A DNA stretch of 16,298 nt from Candidatus Equimonas enterica (GTDB lineage: Bacteria; Bacteroidota; Bacteroidia; Bacteroidales; Bacteroidaceae), in NCBI GenBank assembly GCA_018066225.1, contig JAGHRU010000010.1, positions 1 through 16,298 of the forward strand, in the 5' to 3' direction. The position numbers were made by a program, and so were the translations under genes. How positions within the stretch are numbered: position 1 is the first letter of the stretch; each line of letters starts with the position of its first letter. Shown here one piece after another: positions 14,582 through 16,298 of this stretch. The notes under the pieces were generated by a model. The model worked only from the letters and a program-made list of their open reading frames with translations. It did no database searches and was not told the origin of the DNA.

Positions 14582-16298
14582 ATGACCATAAACACCAACT
14601 ACAAACGCACGCTCATCACGGCGGCGTTGCCCTACGCCAACGGCGGCGTACACATCGGCCACCTGGCAGGTGTCTATATCCCCGCCGACATCTATGCCCG
14701 CTATCTGCGTCTGCGCGGAGAGCAGGTGCTCTTCGTCTGTGGCAGCGACGAGCACGGCGTACCCGTCACCCTGCGTGCCCGTAAGGAGGGTATCACCACG
14801 CAAGAGGTGGTGGACCGCTATCACCAACTCATCAAAGCGTCGTTTGAGGGCTTCGGCATCTCCTTCGACACCTACTCGCGCACCACTTCGCCGACGCATC
14901 ATAAGTTTGCCGCCGACTTCTTCCGCCACCTCTACGACGAAGGCAAACTCGTGGAGCATACCGAGGAGCAGTACTGCGACGCCGAGACAGGCGAGTTCCT
15001 TACCGACCGCAACATCGTCGGCGAATGTCCGCGCTGTCACGCTCAGGGGGCGTATGGCGACCAGTGCGAGAAGTGTGGCAGCACCCTCTCGCCCGAAGAA
15101 CTCATCAACCCCACCAATAAGAACAACCCCGGCCACGCCCTCGTGAAGCGGCCGACGAAGAACTGGTATCTGCCCCTTGGCGACTACCAGCAGTGGCTGC
15201 GCTCGTGGATACTCGAAGGCCATAAGGAGTGGCGCAGCAATGTCTATGGACAGTGCAAGTCGTGGCTCGACATGGATCTCCAGCCGCGTGCCATGACGCG
15301 CGACTTGGAGTGGGGCATCCCCGTGCCTGTGGAAGGTGCTGACGGCAAGGTGCTCTATGTGTGGTTTGACGCGCCTATCGGCTATATCTCCAACACCATA
15401 GACCTCTGCGCGGCGCAGCCCCAGCGCTACGGCGCGTGGGAGCAGTGGTGGAAGGACGACAGCACCCGCTTGCTCCACTTCATCGGCAAGGACAACATCG
15501 TCTTCCACTGCCTTATCTTCCCCACCATGCTCCGCGCACACGGCGGCTATATCCTGCCCGAAAACGTGCCGGCCAACGAGTTCCTCAATCTCGAAGACGA
15601 CAAAATCAGTACTTCCCGCAACTGGGCCGTCTGGCTCCATGAGTATCTCGCCGACTTCCCCGGCAAGCAAGACGTGCTGCGCTATGTGCTCACCGCCAAC
15701 GCCCCAGAGACCAAGGACAACAACTTCACTTGGGCCGACTTCCAAGCGCGCAACAACAACGAACTAGTGGCTGTCTATGGCAACTTCGTCAATCGTGCGT
15801 TGCAGCTCACCAAGAAATACTACGACGGCATCGTGCCTACTCTCGGCACGCTCACCGACGACGACCGTGCCACTATCGCCGAGTTTAAGGATGTCAAGCA
15901 GCAGGTGGAGACGCTGCTCGACCAATTCCGTTTCCGCGATGCGCAGAAGGAGGCCATGAACCTGGCGCGTATCGGCAACAAATACCTTGCCGATGCCGAG
16001 CCGTGGAAGGTCATCAAGACCGATCCCGAGCGCGTAAAGACCGTGCTGCCCCTCTCGCTGCAACTCGTGGCCCACCTCGCCATCGCTTTCGAGCCTTTCC
16101 TGCCCTTCTCCAGCCAGCGCCTGCGCACGATGATAGGTCTGTCCGCTGCCGAGTGGGAGCGTCTGGGCAGCATAGACCTGCTCAAGGCAGGAGCGCAACT
16201 CGCTGAGCCAAAACTCCTCTTTGAGAAGATAGACGACAGCGTCGTGGCTGCACAACTCCAACGCCTCGAAAACATCAAGAAGGAGAACGCCTTGGCCA
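14582..16298 (+). CDS. metG: Methionyl-tRNA synthetase (3' end outside the window)
   Basis: The frame opens at ATG 14582, 22 bases after dacB, and stays open to the right edge (572 codons seen). It is a class I synthetase charging tRNA-Met. HIGH is present as HIGH at residues 24-27 (GVHIGHLAG). A zinc knuckle is seen with CPRC (149-152) and CEKC (162-165). The catalytic-loop signature is KISTS (341-345, in DDKISTSRNWAVWL), a variant of KMSKS. The anticodon-binding helices follow to the window edge. The missing end probably includes the C-terminal tRNA-binding (EMAP II-like) domain common in bacterial MetRS. There is no terminator or clear promoter in front of it, so it likely reads through from the envelope operon. 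Confidence 0.95.
   Translation, partial: MTINTNYKRTLITAALPYANGGVHIGHLAGVYIPADIYARYLRLRGEQVLFVCGSDEHGVPVTLRARKEGITTQEVVDRYHQLIKASFEGFGISFDTYSRTTSPTHHKFAADFFRHLYDEGKLVEHTEEQYCDAETGEFLTDRNIVGECPRCHAQGAYGDQCEKCGSTLSPEELINPTNKNNPGHALVKRPTKNWYLPLGDYQQWLRSWILEGHKEWRSNVYGQCKSWLDMDLQPRAMTRDLEWGIPVPVEGADGKVLYVWFDAPIGYISNTIDLCAAQPQRYGAWEQWWKDDSTRLLHFIGKDNIVFHCLIFPTMLRAHGGYILPENVPANEFLNLEDDKISTSRNWAVWLHEYLADFPGKQDVLRYVLTANAPETKDNNFTWADFQARNNNELVAVYGNFVNRALQLTKKYYDGIVPTLGTLTDDDRATIAEFKDVKQQVETLLDQFRFRDAQKEAMNLARIGNKYLADAEPWKVIKTDPERVKTVLPLSLQLVAHLAIAFEPFLPFSSQRLRTMIGLSAAEWERLGSIDLLKAGAQLAEPKLLFEKIDDSVVAAQLQRLENIKKENALA

Noticed and set aside
15602..15616. KISTS in place of KMSKS in MetRS as a sign of a damaged enzyme
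   Set aside because: The frame is intact and flanking residues are well conserved. KISTS is a known natural variant of this motif in MetRS proteins.

Overview
The window is a GC-rich stretch (roughly high-50s % by eye, not counted) of a Bacteroidota chromosome, most likely Bacteroidales and perhaps close to Prevotellaceae. The pointers are promoters of the Bacteroidota type (TTTG, 19 bases, TAnnTTTG), few Shine-Dalgarno sequences, a BamA with five POTRA domains followed by two OmpH/Skp genes, a DUF6242-like lipoprotein and a DUF6089-like barrel next to uppS, and a TGS-domain nucleoside kinase. It looks like a conserved core region. I saw no insertion sequence, phage gene, CRISPR array, tRNA or rRNA. 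No gene-free stretch exceeds 300 bases; the longest are 6337-6595 and 2083-2322, and both hold promoters.

Layout: (1) 1-1630, the end of gltX followed closely by waaA (Kdo transferase of lipid A assembly). (2) 1631-2322, a convergent junction of waaA and rpsO with one terminator for each and a short palindromic repeat, then rpsO on the minus strand, then a divergent promoter region. (3) 2323-6336, rnr (RNase R) and a TGS/P-loop nucleoside kinase, probably one transcript. (4) 6337-6595, a second cluster of the same palindromic repeat, a direct-repeat candidate operator and a strong promoter. (5) 6596-16298, eight tightly spaced plus-strand genes: DUF6242-like lipoprotein, DUF6089-like outer-membrane barrel, uppS, bamA, ompH, ompH, dacB and metG (cut by the right edge).

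The last block is an envelope-biogenesis operon. UppS makes the lipid carrier for peptidoglycan and surface glycans, BamA inserts outer-membrane barrels, the two OmpH/Skp proteins carry unfolded barrels through the periplasm, and DacB trims peptidoglycan. The two uncharacterised products at its head are an outer-membrane-type lipoprotein and a small barrel, so they are candidates for lineage-specific assembly or envelope factors.

The clearest unexplained signal is a dispersed palindromic intergenic repeat: arms GGGCAGA and TCTGCCC, core GTGNNAAC or its complement, and an arm-to-arm offset of exactly 19 bases in three units. It lies downstream of waaA and downstream of the kinase gene, about 4.7 kb apart. 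At both sites it forms the apparent transcription terminator.
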